In this document: positions 17,501 to 26,632 of the stretch, piece by piece | Position numbering within the stretch: the first letter of the stretch is position 1 | Layout: every line of letters starts with the position of its first letter | Source: an uncultured Verrucomicrobiales bacterium | Lineage (GTDB): Bacteria > Verrucomicrobiota > Verrucomicrobiia > Verrucomicrobiales > Akkermansiaceae | Assembly: GCA_937916505.1 (NCBI GenBank) | Contig: CALFSW010000279.1 | Span: forward strand, 18,132-82,131 | Direction of reading: 5' to 3' | DNA length: 64,000 nt | Position numbers and translations under genes: made by a program | The notes under the pieces: model-generated | The model's input: the letters and a program-made list of their open reading frames with translations, nothing else | Database searches by the model: none | What the model was told of the DNA's origin: nothing

Positions 17501-19462
17501 GTGCCTTCAAGCCGAACGAGCTATTTTCATTTTCGGGTGATCGATGAATCAATCGAACAGTTCAGCAATGACCAATATCGGGGCGATATTTGGGGGCTCT
17601 ACCACAGTGTCGAGGTGCCGAGCGGTCGCTTCCTGGAGGATCGGGGATTGCCCGATGGAAATATTTACAAACTGGACGCTGAAAGCCAACAGGACAACCA
17701 AGGTGCCGACGAACCGAAAGGACCCGGCGACTTCAATTCCATTCGTGGTAATCTGAACACCGGAAAAACCCAGGAATGGTGGGCTGCAAATACCGATGTC
17801 AGCAATTATGGGCGCTTTAAGGCGGTGGCTGAAGCGGTCACCCACTACGATCAACGTGATGGTCGCCAAGGATACTATTATCACAATCCTGACTCCGGGA
17901 AGTGGATGCTCATGCCGTGGGATTGCGATACCATGTTCCAACTCACCCCGAAGTATTACACGTGGGATCGCTTCCGCCTTTGCATCGATCCACGCTATCC
18001 ACAGAATCTACTCGAAGCAAAAAACGAGCAAAGAGAAGTGTTGGATCTTCTCTTTAATGCCAAAGCGGTTGATACCGTGTTGGCCGAATTGGTTGATATC
18101 GTTAACCCTGCCGGGCAGCCCCTGACCTTGGCTGACATGGATCTTGTCGCATGGGATTATAATTCGCGCACTCCCGGTCAATTCAAGGGGTCTTACAATG
18201 TGCTCACCGGGAGTTCCGATCCCGCTGGGCGAACCTACACCCGGACTCTTATCTCTGCCGACCACGAGGGGCAAATGGACTACATCAGGAAGTTTATGCA
18301 ACCCGGAGGATACGGCTATGACAACCTCGTGAACGAAGCGGCCGATGGCAATATCCCCGCCACTCCCCTCATTTCTTATACCGGAACAGCCGGATATCCG
18401 ACCGATGGTTTGGCATTTTCAACGTCGAACTTTAGTGACCCAAGCGGGGGGGGGACGTTTTCCGCGGTCGAGTGGCGCATCGGTGAGGTGTCCGATCCGC
18501 TGGCACCGAATTACGAATCGGAAGTGGAACAGCCCTACGAGGTTGATGCCGTTTGGGAGAGTGGTGTTCTGGGCGTCTTTGCGAACAAGCAGATTGTGCC
18601 CTCCGGAGTGTTGCGAGTAGGAAGCAGCTATCGGGCCCGGATTCGTCATCAGGACAGCAGTGGAAGATGGAGTCATTGGTCGGAGCCTCATTCCTTCATT
18701 GCGGGGCAACCGAATGTGGCTCCTTATTTGGCGGGGTTGGTGATCAGTGAGATCATGTATCATCCGGAGGGTAATGGTGATTTGGAATTTATCGAGCTGA
18801 TGAATGTCGGGCCGGTTGTTCTTGCTCTCTCGCCTTTGAGGTTCATCGATGGCATCGAGTTCGATTTTTCGACGGGACGTATCGATTCCCTTGCTCCTGG
18901 TGAACGTGTTTTACTGGTGCGAAATCTTGTGGCTTTTGAGGCTGCCTATGGCTCCGCTCTTCCGGTGACGGGCGAATATTTTTCGGGTGGACTGAGCAAT
19001 GGAGGTGAATTGGTGGTCCTCTCATTTGGAGGTGACCTCCCCCTCCGTGAAGTGAACTATGACGACAGTTCTCCGTGGCCGGTCGCGGCAGACGGAGAGG
19101 GAAGAAGTCTCGTTTTGATCGGCCCCGAAGGTGTTCCGGATCATGCCGACCCGTTGAACTGGCGGAGCAGTGTCTCGAATGGAGGCAATCCCGGTCAGAG
19201 TGATGCCCTGCCATATCCGGGTGGCGATTTGCTTGCTTATGCCTTGGCCGGTGGTCCGGTGTTTGATTTCGAGCAGCTGACTTTAACCGTTCCCCTTAAT
19301 CCGGGAGCCGATGAAGTGATCGTGACCCCGGAGTGGAGCTCTGACCTGAAAACCTGGCATTCCACCGGCTTTATCCTGAGTGGCCGGGAACCGGAGGTCT
19401 GGGCTGTGACGGTTCCGGGTCAACGGCTCTTTTTGCGGGTCAAAGCGGCTTCGAGACGCTAG
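14570..19462 (+). CDS. Giant secreted golvesin / calcium-repeat / lamin-tail / CotH kinase-like protein
   Basis: The 1630-residue product has a signal peptide, a golvesin-like domain (about 25-185, YDVYASWRNEAQGNLTTAAP), calcium-type repeats (about 190-355), a lamin-tail domain (about 365-495, IVINEIHYDPEDQTMRAEFI), a beta-sandwich (about 515-685), a CotH domain (about 850-1160) and a second lamin-tail domain (about 1390-1520, LVISEIMYHPEGNGDLEFIE). CotH proteins are atypical kinases; the metal-binding motif here is PWDCDTMF near residue 1117, with WDxD kept. The C terminus repeats the SSDLKTWH...RVKA beta module. It starts 18 bases after the previous gene, so co-transcription is likely. Activity is inferred from family. 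Confidence 0.85.
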   Translation: MTTFFARAFFAGGLFTSIVLSAGAQVSVTDAGGDEYLVIDNGDASPAYTEGGGGFAGTDNGQADSWNGDRRWDNGGGANTAAVWTFDDLPLGQYDVYASWRNEAQGNLTTAAPYQVSDGLGTVVKNQRAGNDGDLVLDDSGSRSIEFSLLGRVTVTDGTVTVILNDDASTAGDTYVFADAIALGPMNQAAPDRDGDGMPDDWEDANGFNKNLDDSGGDPDTDGSTNLEEFQNETDPRNPDSDDDSLTDGKESNSGLWGGPNNTGTDPNDDDTDNDGLSDGIEGNTGIWISPTATGTNPLIADSDGDGLLDGLENPDLPFAGPSQPGTDPNRGDSDGDSHGDGIEIAGGSDPTDQASEPMIVGSSNAIVINEIHYDPEDQTMRAEFIELYNQGDQSVNLLGWELRGGVEFTFPNTVLAPGEYLVIAETPAVALSEFGVTAIGPWSGRLSNSGEEIRLRDAVGTTVDEVNYGVGFPWPTAVHGEGPSMELMNPQLDNDLGGSWRSASAGYSGPSLTYLAPASTSWTYHLGETYPGDDGAGKSWIESGYDESGWLAGTTPIGFGDGDDNTLIAGMQSNYISLFLRHEFTVAPGSPIPTSLLLRAYFDDGCVVYINGREVARFSLDAGEIPFPPPAGFAQNHEAAWEEKILNGTASYLHTGINTIAIQIINQSLGSGDLSIDAELKTPPPSSEIGVPTPGAANSVFTLAAPPQIRQVDHTPEQPKSGEDVLITAKVTDLFGVSNVVLSYQVVDPGSYIRLTDSNYETSWVEVLMKDDGTGGDVSADDDRFTAIIPASVQTHRRLIRYRITASDGGGSSVQVPLTDDPQPNFSYFCYDGVPSWTASARQGFTAPVTFPSEVLESVPVYHLIATDSDVTSCQYAAGSRNTRFLGTMVYDGRVYDHIRFNVRGEGSTYRTGKNKWHFRFNRGHEFEARDNFGKKVGSPWRNMKVNGGTAPWTYVNRGMAGVDECLTYRLFDLAGVPSSRTSYFHFRVIDESIEQFSNDQYRGDIWGLYHSVEVPSGRFLEDRGLPDGNIYKLDAESQQDNQGADEPKGPGDFNSIRGNLNTGKTQEWWAANTDVSNYGRFKAVAEAVTHYDQRDGRQGYYYHNPDSGKWMLMPWDCDTMFQLTPKYYTWDRFRLCIDPRYPQNLLEAKNEQREVLDLLFNAKAVDTVLAELVDIVNPAGQPLTLADMDLVAWDYNSRTPGQFKGSYNVLTGSSDPAGRTYTRTLISADHEGQMDYIRKFMQPGGYGYDNLVNEAADGNIPATPLISYTGTAGYPTDGLAFSTSNFSDPSGGGTFSAVEWRIGEVSDPLAPNYESEVEQPYEVDAVWESGVLGVFANKQIVPSGVLRVGSSYRARIRHQDSSGRWSHWSEPHSFIAGQPNVAPYLAGLVISEIMYHPEGNGDLEFIELMNVGPVVLALSPLRFIDGIEFDFSTGRIDSLAPGERVLLVRNLVAFEAAYGSALPVTGEYFSGGLSNGGELVVLSFGGDLPLREVNYDDSSPWPVAADGEGRSLVLIGPEGVPDHADPLNWRSSVSNGGNPGQSDALPYPGGDLLAYALAGGPVFDFEQLTLTVPLNPGADEVIVTPEWSSDLKTWHSTGFILSGREPEVWAVTVPGQRLFLRVKAASRR

Positions 19463-19489
19463 GACTCTGTTCCTGTTTACAGAACTATC

Positions 19490-22336
19490 ATGAGAAGAGC
19501 TGCGTTCATCGCCATCCAAGGCCTCGTTGTTTCCCAGGTGCAGGCGGATATTGATTTCAACCGTGATATTCGGCCCATCCTATCCGCGAACTGTTTTTCC
19601 TGCCACGGGCCGGATCAGGAGTCGAGGGAAGGGAAGCTCCGGCTCGATACTGCCGAGGGTGCCAGGAAGTCGTTGGGTCCGGTCGATGAAAGCGAACTGA
19701 TTTACCGAATCGAGACCGACGATGAAGACGATTCAATGCCGCCGGAGGACTCCGGACACAGTCTGACGGGGGAGCAGAGAAAACTGCTTCGGCGTTGGGT
19801 TGAAGCCGGGGCGGAGTATGAGGAGCATTGGGCGTTTCAGATTCCCAAGAAGATCGAGGTGCCGGAGGGCACGCATCCGCTCGATCATTTTGTTTCGAAG
19901 CGACTTGAGGAGGAGGGATTGAAGCTTTCCAAACCTGCTGATCGGAACTCGCTAATTCGGAGGGTCTCTCTAGATCTGACAGGTTTGCCGCCGACTCTTG
20001 AAGAGGCGGATGAGTTCCAGAAATCGGGAGATCTTGGGATAGTGGTTGATCGCTTGCTCGAATCCGAGGCCTTTGGAGAGCACTGGGCCCGGATGTGGTT
20101 GGATTTGGCCCGCTATGCCGATACCAAGGGCTATGAAAAAGACCGACCGCGTCTGATTTGGCGATACCGCGATTGGGTCATCGACGCCCTGAACGCGGAC
20201 ATGCCCTACGATCAATTTACGGTGGAGCAGCTCGCGGGAGACCTTTTGCCGAATGCCACGAACGAGCAGATTTTGGCGACCGCTTTCCATCGTAATACGA
20301 TGGAGAATGACGAAGGAGGAACCGATGATGAGGAGTTTCGCGTCGCGGCCGTCAAGGATCGGGTGGACACCACGGTGCAGATTTGGATGGGGATCACGAT
20401 GGGTTGCGCGAAATGTCACACTCACAAGTATGACCCGATCAGCATTGAAGATTATTACTCCTTCTATGCCTTTTTTAATCAGACCGAGGACGCGGATCGC
20501 GGCGCTCCGGTCGCCTCGATTCCAACGCGTGAACAGAGTGAGCAGATCCGCAGTCTTGAGGTGGAGGTTGAATCTCTTTCCGCGCAGATTGAGGCGAAAC
20601 CGGAGGGGTTCAATGAGGCCTTTGCGACCTGGAAAGCAGGGCTTAAGGATGGACTGCTTTGGCAACCGCTCCGATTGGTTGAGCAGAAGACAAAACATGC
20701 CAGGATCGGGCAGGCTCCGAACGGAACTTTGCAGGTGGAGGGGGAGCTTCCCGAAAAGGACACGTGGACCCTCACGCTTGATTTACCCGCTGATCAGCCG
20801 GTGATCGCTTTGCGAGTTGATGCCCTGACCAAGAAGGCGGGTGGAAAGTGGAAAGATAAGAACGTCGTTCTCCGCGAGCTCACGGCGGAATGGCTCGCTG
20901 ACGGGAAGAAGCCTCAAAAGCTGCAACTTAAGAATCCCCGGGCTGACTTTTCACAAAAGAATTGGGAGGTCGCCAAGGCGATCGATGGAAAGACGAAAGT
21001 AGGTTGGGCCTTCTCTCCAAAAGCGGCGGAGCCTCATGCGGCCGTCTTTGATTTTTCCAAGCCTCTCTCCGGCGGGAAACTTCGCCTGATTCTGGAGCAG
21101 GAATACGGCGGTGGCCTTGTTTTCGAATCCTTCCGCCTCTCGGTGAGCACTCATCCGGCGGAGTGGCTCACTGCGGATGTTGATTCCGAAGCGGGATTGG
21201 CTTCGGTATTTCAGTCCAAGGTTTTCGAACCGACCAAGAAGCTGAATGCCCGGCTTGCTGAAGTACGAAAAGAATTGGAGCAAGTTCGGCGTGCGATACC
21301 GACGACACCCATCATGCGTGAACTTGCTTCCAGTCGCCAAAGAGTGACCAAGATTCATCAGCGGGGAAGCTTCCTGGATCAGGGAGAGAAAGTGTCGGCA
21401 CGTTTGCCTGAGATGTTTGGTAAGCTTCCTGAAGGGGCACCTTCAAATCGACTCGGAGTGGCGCGATGGCTCACTCATCCCGACAATCCGCTGGCCGGGC
21501 GAGTTATGGTCAACCGGGTCTGGGCCCGCATGTTTGGGGTGGGCATTGTTGAGACCGAGGAAGATTTTGGGACGCAGGGAGCGGTGCCGACTCATTTGGA
21601 ATTGCTCGACTGGCTCGCGGTTGATTACCGGGAGAATGGATGGTCTCTCAAGAAGCTCCTGAAGACGATTGTGATGTCGAAGTCTTATCAGCAGAGTTCG
21701 AAGGTGTCCCCCGGGCAACTTGCCGCCGATCCCCGCAACAGGCTCCTGTCCCGGGGCGCCCGCTTTCGCCTCAGCGCGGAGATGGTGCGCGACCAGGCCC
21801 TTGCCGCGTCAGGTCTCCTGACGCGAAAGATTGGTGGGCCTTCGGTGATGCCACCGCAACCACCCGGAGTCTGGAAATCAACCTACAGCGGCGACAAGTG
21901 GAAGAATGCCACTGGCCCGGACCGCTACCGCCGTGGAATTTACACTTATCTCAAGCGTACCAGTCCCCATCCGGCGATGACGACCTTTGACGCCGGTTCG
22001 GGCGAAGTTTGCCAGATCCGCCGGGTGCGAACCAACACGCCACTGCAAGCTCTCGTGACCCTGAACGATGTTGCTTTCGTGGAAGCGGCCGGTGCTCTGT
22101 CCCAACGCATGACCGACATTGCCCACGGGTTTCGCTTGGTCCTGATCCGACCACCTTCGGCGAAGGAACTGGCGCGTCTTGAAGAACTCCATTCTTCCAT
22201 GAAGGAACACTATGCGAGCGACTCAGTCGCTGCCAAGGAACTGCTCACCGTGGCGGGACTCAAAGAAGGCGATGCCGCCATGGTTGCGGTCGCCAATGTT
22301 CTCCTTAACCTCGACGAAACCCTCTCAAAGCCATGA
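19490..22336 (+). CDS. PSCyt1/DUF1549/DUF1553 cytochrome protein
   Basis: An exported 948-residue protein of the planctomycete/verrucomicrobial cytochrome family. Near the N terminus the PSCyt1 region has NCFSCHGPDQ (CxxCH) within DIDFNRDIRPILSANCFSC. The DUF1549 region follows (LIRRVSLDLTGLPPTLEEAD) with a second CxxCH in GCAKCHTHKYDPIS. The DUF1553 region is C-terminal (MVNRVWARMFGVGIV, LLDWLAVDYRENGW). It overlaps the DUF1501 gene by four bases, the canonical pairing. Members are linked to polysaccharide or sulfated-glycan use by genomic context only. The 27-base gap to the CotH gene suggests one long operon. Confidence 0.92.
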   Translation: MRRAAFIAIQGLVVSQVQADIDFNRDIRPILSANCFSCHGPDQESREGKLRLDTAEGARKSLGPVDESELIYRIETDDEDDSMPPEDSGHSLTGEQRKLLRRWVEAGAEYEEHWAFQIPKKIEVPEGTHPLDHFVSKRLEEEGLKLSKPADRNSLIRRVSLDLTGLPPTLEEADEFQKSGDLGIVVDRLLESEAFGEHWARMWLDLARYADTKGYEKDRPRLIWRYRDWVIDALNADMPYDQFTVEQLAGDLLPNATNEQILATAFHRNTMENDEGGTDDEEFRVAAVKDRVDTTVQIWMGITMGCAKCHTHKYDPISIEDYYSFYAFFNQTEDADRGAPVASIPTREQSEQIRSLEVEVESLSAQIEAKPEGFNEAFATWKAGLKDGLLWQPLRLVEQKTKHARIGQAPNGTLQVEGELPEKDTWTLTLDLPADQPVIALRVDALTKKAGGKWKDKNVVLRELTAEWLADGKKPQKLQLKNPRADFSQKNWEVAKAIDGKTKVGWAFSPKAAEPHAAVFDFSKPLSGGKLRLILEQEYGGGLVFESFRLSVSTHPAEWLTADVDSEAGLASVFQSKVFEPTKKLNARLAEVRKELEQVRRAIPTTPIMRELASSRQRVTKIHQRGSFLDQGEKVSARLPEMFGKLPEGAPSNRLGVARWLTHPDNPLAGRVMVNRVWARMFGVGIVETEEDFGTQGAVPTHLELLDWLAVDYRENGWSLKKLLKTIVMSKSYQQSSKVSPGQLAADPRNRLLSRGARFRLSAEMVRDQALAASGLLTRKIGGPSVMPPQPPGVWKSTYSGDKWKNATGPDRYRRGIYTYLKRTSPHPAMTTFDAGSGEVCQIRRVRTNTPLQALVTLNDVAFVEAAGALSQRMTDIAHGFRLVLIRPPSAKELARLEELHSSMKEHYASDSVAAKELLTVAGLKEGDAAMVAVANVLLNLDETLSKP

Positions 22337-23817
22337 ACCTTCATCACGAAAAAATCCGAGCCCAGACTCGTCGCCATTTCTTCGGCCAAGCCGGGATGGG
22401 TTTTGGGGCGATGGCTCTCAACCAACTTCTTGCGGCCGAGCAGCGGCCCGGCATGAAGATTCCCGCGAAGGCCAAGTCCATCATCTATCTCCATATGGCG
22501 GGGTCGCCCTCTCAGATTGATCTCTTTGAAAACAAGCCGGCTCTCACCAGGTTTAACGGGAAGGATTGTCCGGAGGAGTATCTCGAGGGGAAGCGTTTCG
22601 CCTTTATCAAGGGCACGCCCAAGATGATGGGGCCGGTCTTCGACTATCAAAAACGCGGCCAAAGCGGACAGTGGGTGAGCGATTTGCTCCCTGGCCTGAG
22701 CTCGGTGATCGATGACGTGTGCGTCATTCGCTCGATGCACACCGATCAATTCAACCACTCGCCGGCGCAGCTTCTTTTGCAAACCGGCAACCCCCTTCCG
22801 GGCTATCCTTCGATGGGCTCGTGGGTGAACTACGGGCTTGGGACCGAGAACAAAAATCTCCCCGGCTTCGTCGTGCTGGCCTCGGGTGGCAAAACCCCGA
22901 GTGCGGGAAAGTCGCTCTGGGGATCGGGCTTCCTTCCAACTCTCTACCAAGGGGTGCAATGCCGCACCGATGGGGGAGATCCCATTCTTTATCTTTCGGA
23001 TCCGAAGGGAATGAATCGAGAAGCCCGGCGCAAGACGCTTGATGCTCTCAAGGATCTCAACGAGTTCCAGCACGAGCACGTCGGCGATCCCGAGACGCTG
23101 ACGCGAATTTCGCAATACGAATTGGCTTATCGCATGCAGATGTCGGTTCCCGGGGTTATGGACATCAGCAAGGAGCCGCAACACATTCTTGATTTGTATG
23201 GAGCCAAGCCCGGCCACGTTTCCAATGTTGAAACGGCCGCCGACCCGCGCCGCCTCTACAAAGGCGATGATCCCACTTTTGCCAACAACTGCGTGCTGGC
23301 GAGACGGCTTGTCGAAAATGGCGTCCGCTTTGTTCAGCTTTATGATTGGGGATGGGACCACCACGGATCGTCACCGGGCGAATCCATCGACGAAACCCTT
23401 CCCATCAAATGCGAGCAGATTGACCGGGCGATCGCGGGGCTCATTAAAGACCTCAAGCAACGGGGTCTTTTTGAGGAAACCCTCATCGTTTGGGGGGGCG
23501 AATTTGGCCGCACGCCCATGATGCAGAACAACGTCAACTCGACACTGAAGCCAGGATACTACGGCCGCGATCACCACCCGCACGCCTTCACGATGTGGAT
23601 GGCTGGCGCTGGCATCAAACCGGGTGCGTATGGTCAGACCGATGACATCGGCTACTACATCGGTGAGAATCCGGTGGGTATCCGCGACATGCAAGCGACG
23701 ATTTTACATCTCCTCGGTCTCAATCCCCACCGTTTCAGTTTCGCCTACCAAGGGCTTAATCAACGCCTCATCGGTCCGGCTGATGAGGGCAAGGTTGTGA
23801 AGGGGATTCTTGCTTAG
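22333..23817 (+). CDS. DUF1501 protein, Tat-exported
   Basis: A 494-residue DUF1501 protein, a sulfatase-like alkaline-phosphatase-fold family. A Tat-like signal (QTRRHFFGQAGMGFGAMAL) opens it. Conserved motifs include SIIYLHMAGSPSQIDLF, SMHTDQFNHSPAQ, WDHHG, GGEFGRTPM and RDHHPHAFTMWMAGAG. Metal-type residues Asp/His are kept (LYDWGWDHHG, GRDHHPH). Start ATG 22333 overlaps the upstream stop (ATGA), so it is coupled to the DUF1553 cytochrome, its usual partner. Biochemical function in the family is not established. Confidence 0.92.
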   Translation: MNLHHEKIRAQTRRHFFGQAGMGFGAMALNQLLAAEQRPGMKIPAKAKSIIYLHMAGSPSQIDLFENKPALTRFNGKDCPEEYLEGKRFAFIKGTPKMMGPVFDYQKRGQSGQWVSDLLPGLSSVIDDVCVIRSMHTDQFNHSPAQLLLQTGNPLPGYPSMGSWVNYGLGTENKNLPGFVVLASGGKTPSAGKSLWGSGFLPTLYQGVQCRTDGGDPILYLSDPKGMNREARRKTLDALKDLNEFQHEHVGDPETLTRISQYELAYRMQMSVPGVMDISKEPQHILDLYGAKPGHVSNVETAADPRRLYKGDDPTFANNCVLARRLVENGVRFVQLYDWGWDHHGSSPGESIDETLPIKCEQIDRAIAGLIKDLKQRGLFEETLIVWGGEFGRTPMMQNNVNSTLKPGYYGRDHHPHAFTMWMAGAGIKPGAYGQTDDIGYYIGENPVGIRDMQATILHLLGLNPHRFSFAYQGLNQRLIGPADEGKVVKGILA

Positions 23818-24090
23818 CTGGTTTAGGAATGATCGAAGAGACGATCATTCTCACCTGAGGAGTTGAAAGCGCACGAAAAAATGAAGGGAAGATCGGCTTA
23901 ATCGCGGGGCATCGACGTCGGGATAAAGCGCCACGTCGCGCTACCTCCTGATCCGGTGATCTCTCCGGACACGGTGGCGAAGATGGGCCCGAGTGTTCAC
24001 CCTGCGGCGAGGGCGATCATTGGGCTCCCTCCGATTTGATGAGAGGATCAGAGGTTCCCATGATGTCGTTCGCGCGCTGGTCTCGAATGA
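23818..24090. other. Intergenic region with an unpaired-tail hairpin
   Basis: This 273-base gap lies between convergent genes. A perfect 9-bp inverted repeat, gaatgatcg (23827-23835) and cgatcattc (23842-23850), sits 9 bases after the DUF1501 stop. It lacks a T tract, so it may stabilise mRNA ends or act as a weak bidirectional terminator. No convincing gene is seen in the remainder. Confidence 0.5.
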
Positions 24091-25578
24091 TCAGCCTCCA
24101 AGAGCCGTCCGCGTCCTTGCAACGAGGCTGGTATTTTTTTTGCCGGAGCCCTGCAGCCAGAAGACACTGGCGGCGAGAAAACGGTCACGCATTTGTGGGG
24201 AAATATTGTAATAATCCTCCAGCACCGCGGAACTAAACTTGTAGTCGTGTGAGCCGGTGCCCTTAAGATAGATCAGGCGTTGGGCTTCCCGCATAAAGGG
24301 CTTTGGGTCCTTGGTTGATTTGAGGTAGGCGAGAGCCTTGCGCGCGGCCATTTCCTTGTTGCCGCTGATTTCGGAAAAAATATCCTCGATACCGGGAACC
24401 CCTTCAACCGGCTCAAATTGATCAATCTTGACGCCCTCCTTGATACCACCCCGGTCGCGAAACATTGTCAGGAATGCCGCATTCTGGAGGAGGAGGAATT
24501 TACGGGTCTCGTCGTTGAAGGTGTTTTGGTGTGCGTAGTGCAGGGCATTGGTGGTGGTGCTGGCGTGAAGTGAAATGATTCCAGGCTGGCGCATGAGCAT
24601 TTCGGAAGCATGTTGGAAAAGACCGTCCCAGATGGACTGCGGGGAAATTTTCCGATTGAGGAGCTCAACGACCTTTCGGCTCGCATCCTCCCAGGTTCCG
24701 CCCCGAAGGACGGTGAGCATTTCGATGGTGGCCTCTTTTTTGGTCTCACCGCGTTGCCAGTCACTCCGGATGGTTTTTTGTAACTCTTCATTCAAGCGGC
24801 CCGGGAGGTCGGCTTCATGGCTGCTCTGCTGTGGATTGCTCCCATTGTGTTGCAATAAGGCATATCCAAGAGAGCGGAGGACGGGCTCGGAATGTTTCCA
24901 GCCGATCGCTTGCAGAGTTCGCCAGCTGTTGGCGACGTAGATTGCCTTGTGGCCGATGTCGCGGAAGTCCCTTGCGCCATACTGTGCGAAGAGGTCGAAG
25001 ACTTCCTGGGCGCCCGCCGCCCGTGCCAAGCCAGACGTCGCGGCATCGACTTTGGCTTCGTCCCAGTGATCCATTCCTTCCGCAAACATCTTGCGGGCTT
25101 TGTCTGAAGAGGGGACTTCGGATTCCTTGACCGAAGCCATGGTCCAATCTCCCTCCTGCACATCCCGGGCTTGGGAAGATTTAAAATAATCGAGCGCCCA
25201 AAAGATGGGGAGCCATCGGTCGGAGTCCGGAGAATTGACACTGGCAAGGTGAGCCGAGTTGACGACCAGCACGGCATGAAATTTGAATCCCACCGGACGA
25301 GGTTGGATGTTTCTCACGCCGGCAAGGAGAAGTGCGCTGAGGATTTCGCGGTAAGTCGTTCCTTTCTTGATTCGTCCGGCGACCTCTTCCAAAAGCCGCT
25401 CGCGGGGAGTTTCCTCCAGCAGCCGAACCAAGGGTTCGATTTCCGGACGAAACCGGACTTGGTTCGGGTCGAGCTTTACGTCATCGGCTCCGAGTAGGGG
25501 AATCTTTGAGAGAAAGCCGAGAGCTCCGGCCGCGGCGCCGGTTTGAAGGAGGTGACGACGGGATGGATGCAACTTCAT
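24091..25578 (-). CDS. Tat-exported protein of unknown function
   Basis: The 495-residue product starts with a Tat-like signal (SRRHLLQTGAAAGALGFLSK). The rest is mostly helical without membrane segments. Histidine-bearing stretches such as PVGFKFHAVLVVNSAHLAS and ISLHASTTTNALHYAHQN resemble ligand residues of a questin-oxidase-like fold, but I cannot confirm that. It is monocistronic, convergent with the DUF1501 gene. No specific reaction can be named. Confidence 0.75.
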   Translation of the reverse strand: MKLHPSRRHLLQTGAAAGALGFLSKIPLLGADDVKLDPNQVRFRPEIEPLVRLLEETPRERLLEEVAGRIKKGTTYREILSALLLAGVRNIQPRPVGFKFHAVLVVNSAHLASVNSPDSDRWLPIFWALDYFKSSQARDVQEGDWTMASVKESEVPSSDKARKMFAEGMDHWDEAKVDAATSGLARAAGAQEVFDLFAQYGARDFRDIGHKAIYVANSWRTLQAIGWKHSEPVLRSLGYALLQHNGSNPQQSSHEADLPGRLNEELQKTIRSDWQRGETKKEATIEMLTVLRGGTWEDASRKVVELLNRKISPQSIWDGLFQHASEMLMRQPGIISLHASTTTNALHYAHQNTFNDETRKFLLLQNAAFLTMFRDRGGIKEGVKIDQFEPVEGVPGIEDIFSEISGNKEMAARKALAYLKSTKDPKPFMREAQRLIYLKGTGSHDYKFSSAVLEDYYNISPQMRDRFLAASVFWLQGSGKKNTSLVARTRTALGG

Positions 25579-25654
25579 CCCAGGAAGCTAGCGCGATCAC
25601 GAGATGAAGTCGCGCATGAAAGCAATTTCCCAACGGGTGCGGACCAATTCCCAC

Positions 25655-26554
25655 TTATGCGCCATCGACTTTCCCTAAAACAACCCGCTTCTTGAGGTCA
25701 TATTTTCCGCCCTTCTTCACCATGATCCACTTCTTTTCATCGGGGGTAGCGTCTGTCCACGATTTCGGATTATAGACCAGAACCGCGCCTTTATCTTTTC
25801 CGATGACTTCGAACTGATCCCCCTTCACCACAATTGCGACGTCTTCGTCGATCCCGATGCCAAGGAGCTCGGTGCGGTTAAACTCCTTTTGCATTTTTTT
25901 CTGCGGATCTTCCAAAACCTCTAGAAGATCCTTCTGCCGGCCTCTGGCGATGCAATGCTGATCGATGGCGGTGTTCTTCATAAATCCAAACCCGCGTTGC
26001 ACATCGCCCACCATGATGGTGTTTCCGCTCGTGTCTCCACGCGCGAGAAAGGAGCCCTGAATGGTGGCTCCCGCCGATGACCCCCCGATGGCGCCGCCCC
26101 GTTCGAGGACTTTATGAAATTCCTTCTCGGTTCGCGTTCCGCCATAGGCTTTTGTAAATCTCCACTGCCGGCCACCACCGAACCATACGCCGGTGGCGGT
26201 GGTGAGTGGTTTTACGAAATCTTCCGTGTCCGCTTTCTTGCGGTCATGGGTATGGAGAATGGCAACGCTGGCGACCCCCATCTGTGTGGCCAATTGCACC
26301 GACCATGAGCGTTGATAGTCGAAATTTGGATCACTTGAAGCGGCTGTCGGGACAATGACAATGTGCGCCTTTTTCCCTCCCGCCAACTCCACGAATTTTT
26401 GGAAAATTTGGGGGAAGGTTCGATCACGACCGCCTCCACCCATGATGACCAGGGTTCCCTTTTTTGGGCCGACCGAGATATTGCCTGGCTGGTCCGCCCA
26501 CGAGTGTAGAGCGAGAGTGAGCCCGATGAGTGAAACGAAGAATGATTTGAACAT
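25655..26554 (-). CDS. Cyanophycinase-like serine peptidase, family S51
   Basis: An exported protein of about 299 residues with a signal peptide (MFKSFFVSLIGLTLALHSWA). The N-terminal strand GTLVIMGGGGRDR and the nucleophile motif GGSSAGATIQGS match peptidase family S51 (cyanophycinase and dipeptidase E). IGIDEDVAIVVKGDQFEVIG is the typical C-terminal block of cyanophycinase. The start is taken at ATG 26554; the longer reading adds eight residues before the signal peptide. It may degrade cyanophycin-like or other isoaspartyl peptides outside the cytoplasm. The substrate is unproven. Confidence 0.85.
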   Translation of the reverse strand: MFKSFFVSLIGLTLALHSWADQPGNISVGPKKGTLVIMGGGGRDRTFPQIFQKFVELAGGKKAHIVIVPTAASSDPNFDYQRSWSVQLATQMGVASVAILHTHDRKKADTEDFVKPLTTATGVWFGGGRQWRFTKAYGGTRTEKEFHKVLERGGAIGGSSAGATIQGSFLARGDTSGNTIMVGDVQRGFGFMKNTAIDQHCIARGRQKDLLEVLEDPQKKMQKEFNRTELLGIGIDEDVAIVVKGDQFEVIGKDKGAVLVYNPKSWTDATPDEKKWIMVKKGGKYDLKKRVVLGKVDGA

Positions 26555-26632
26555 CGCTTGGCCACTTTCGGCAATCACCGTCCTCTTGCAATCATTCTTC
26601 TCTTTCTCGAAAGGTGCTCACAGGAGAGGAGT

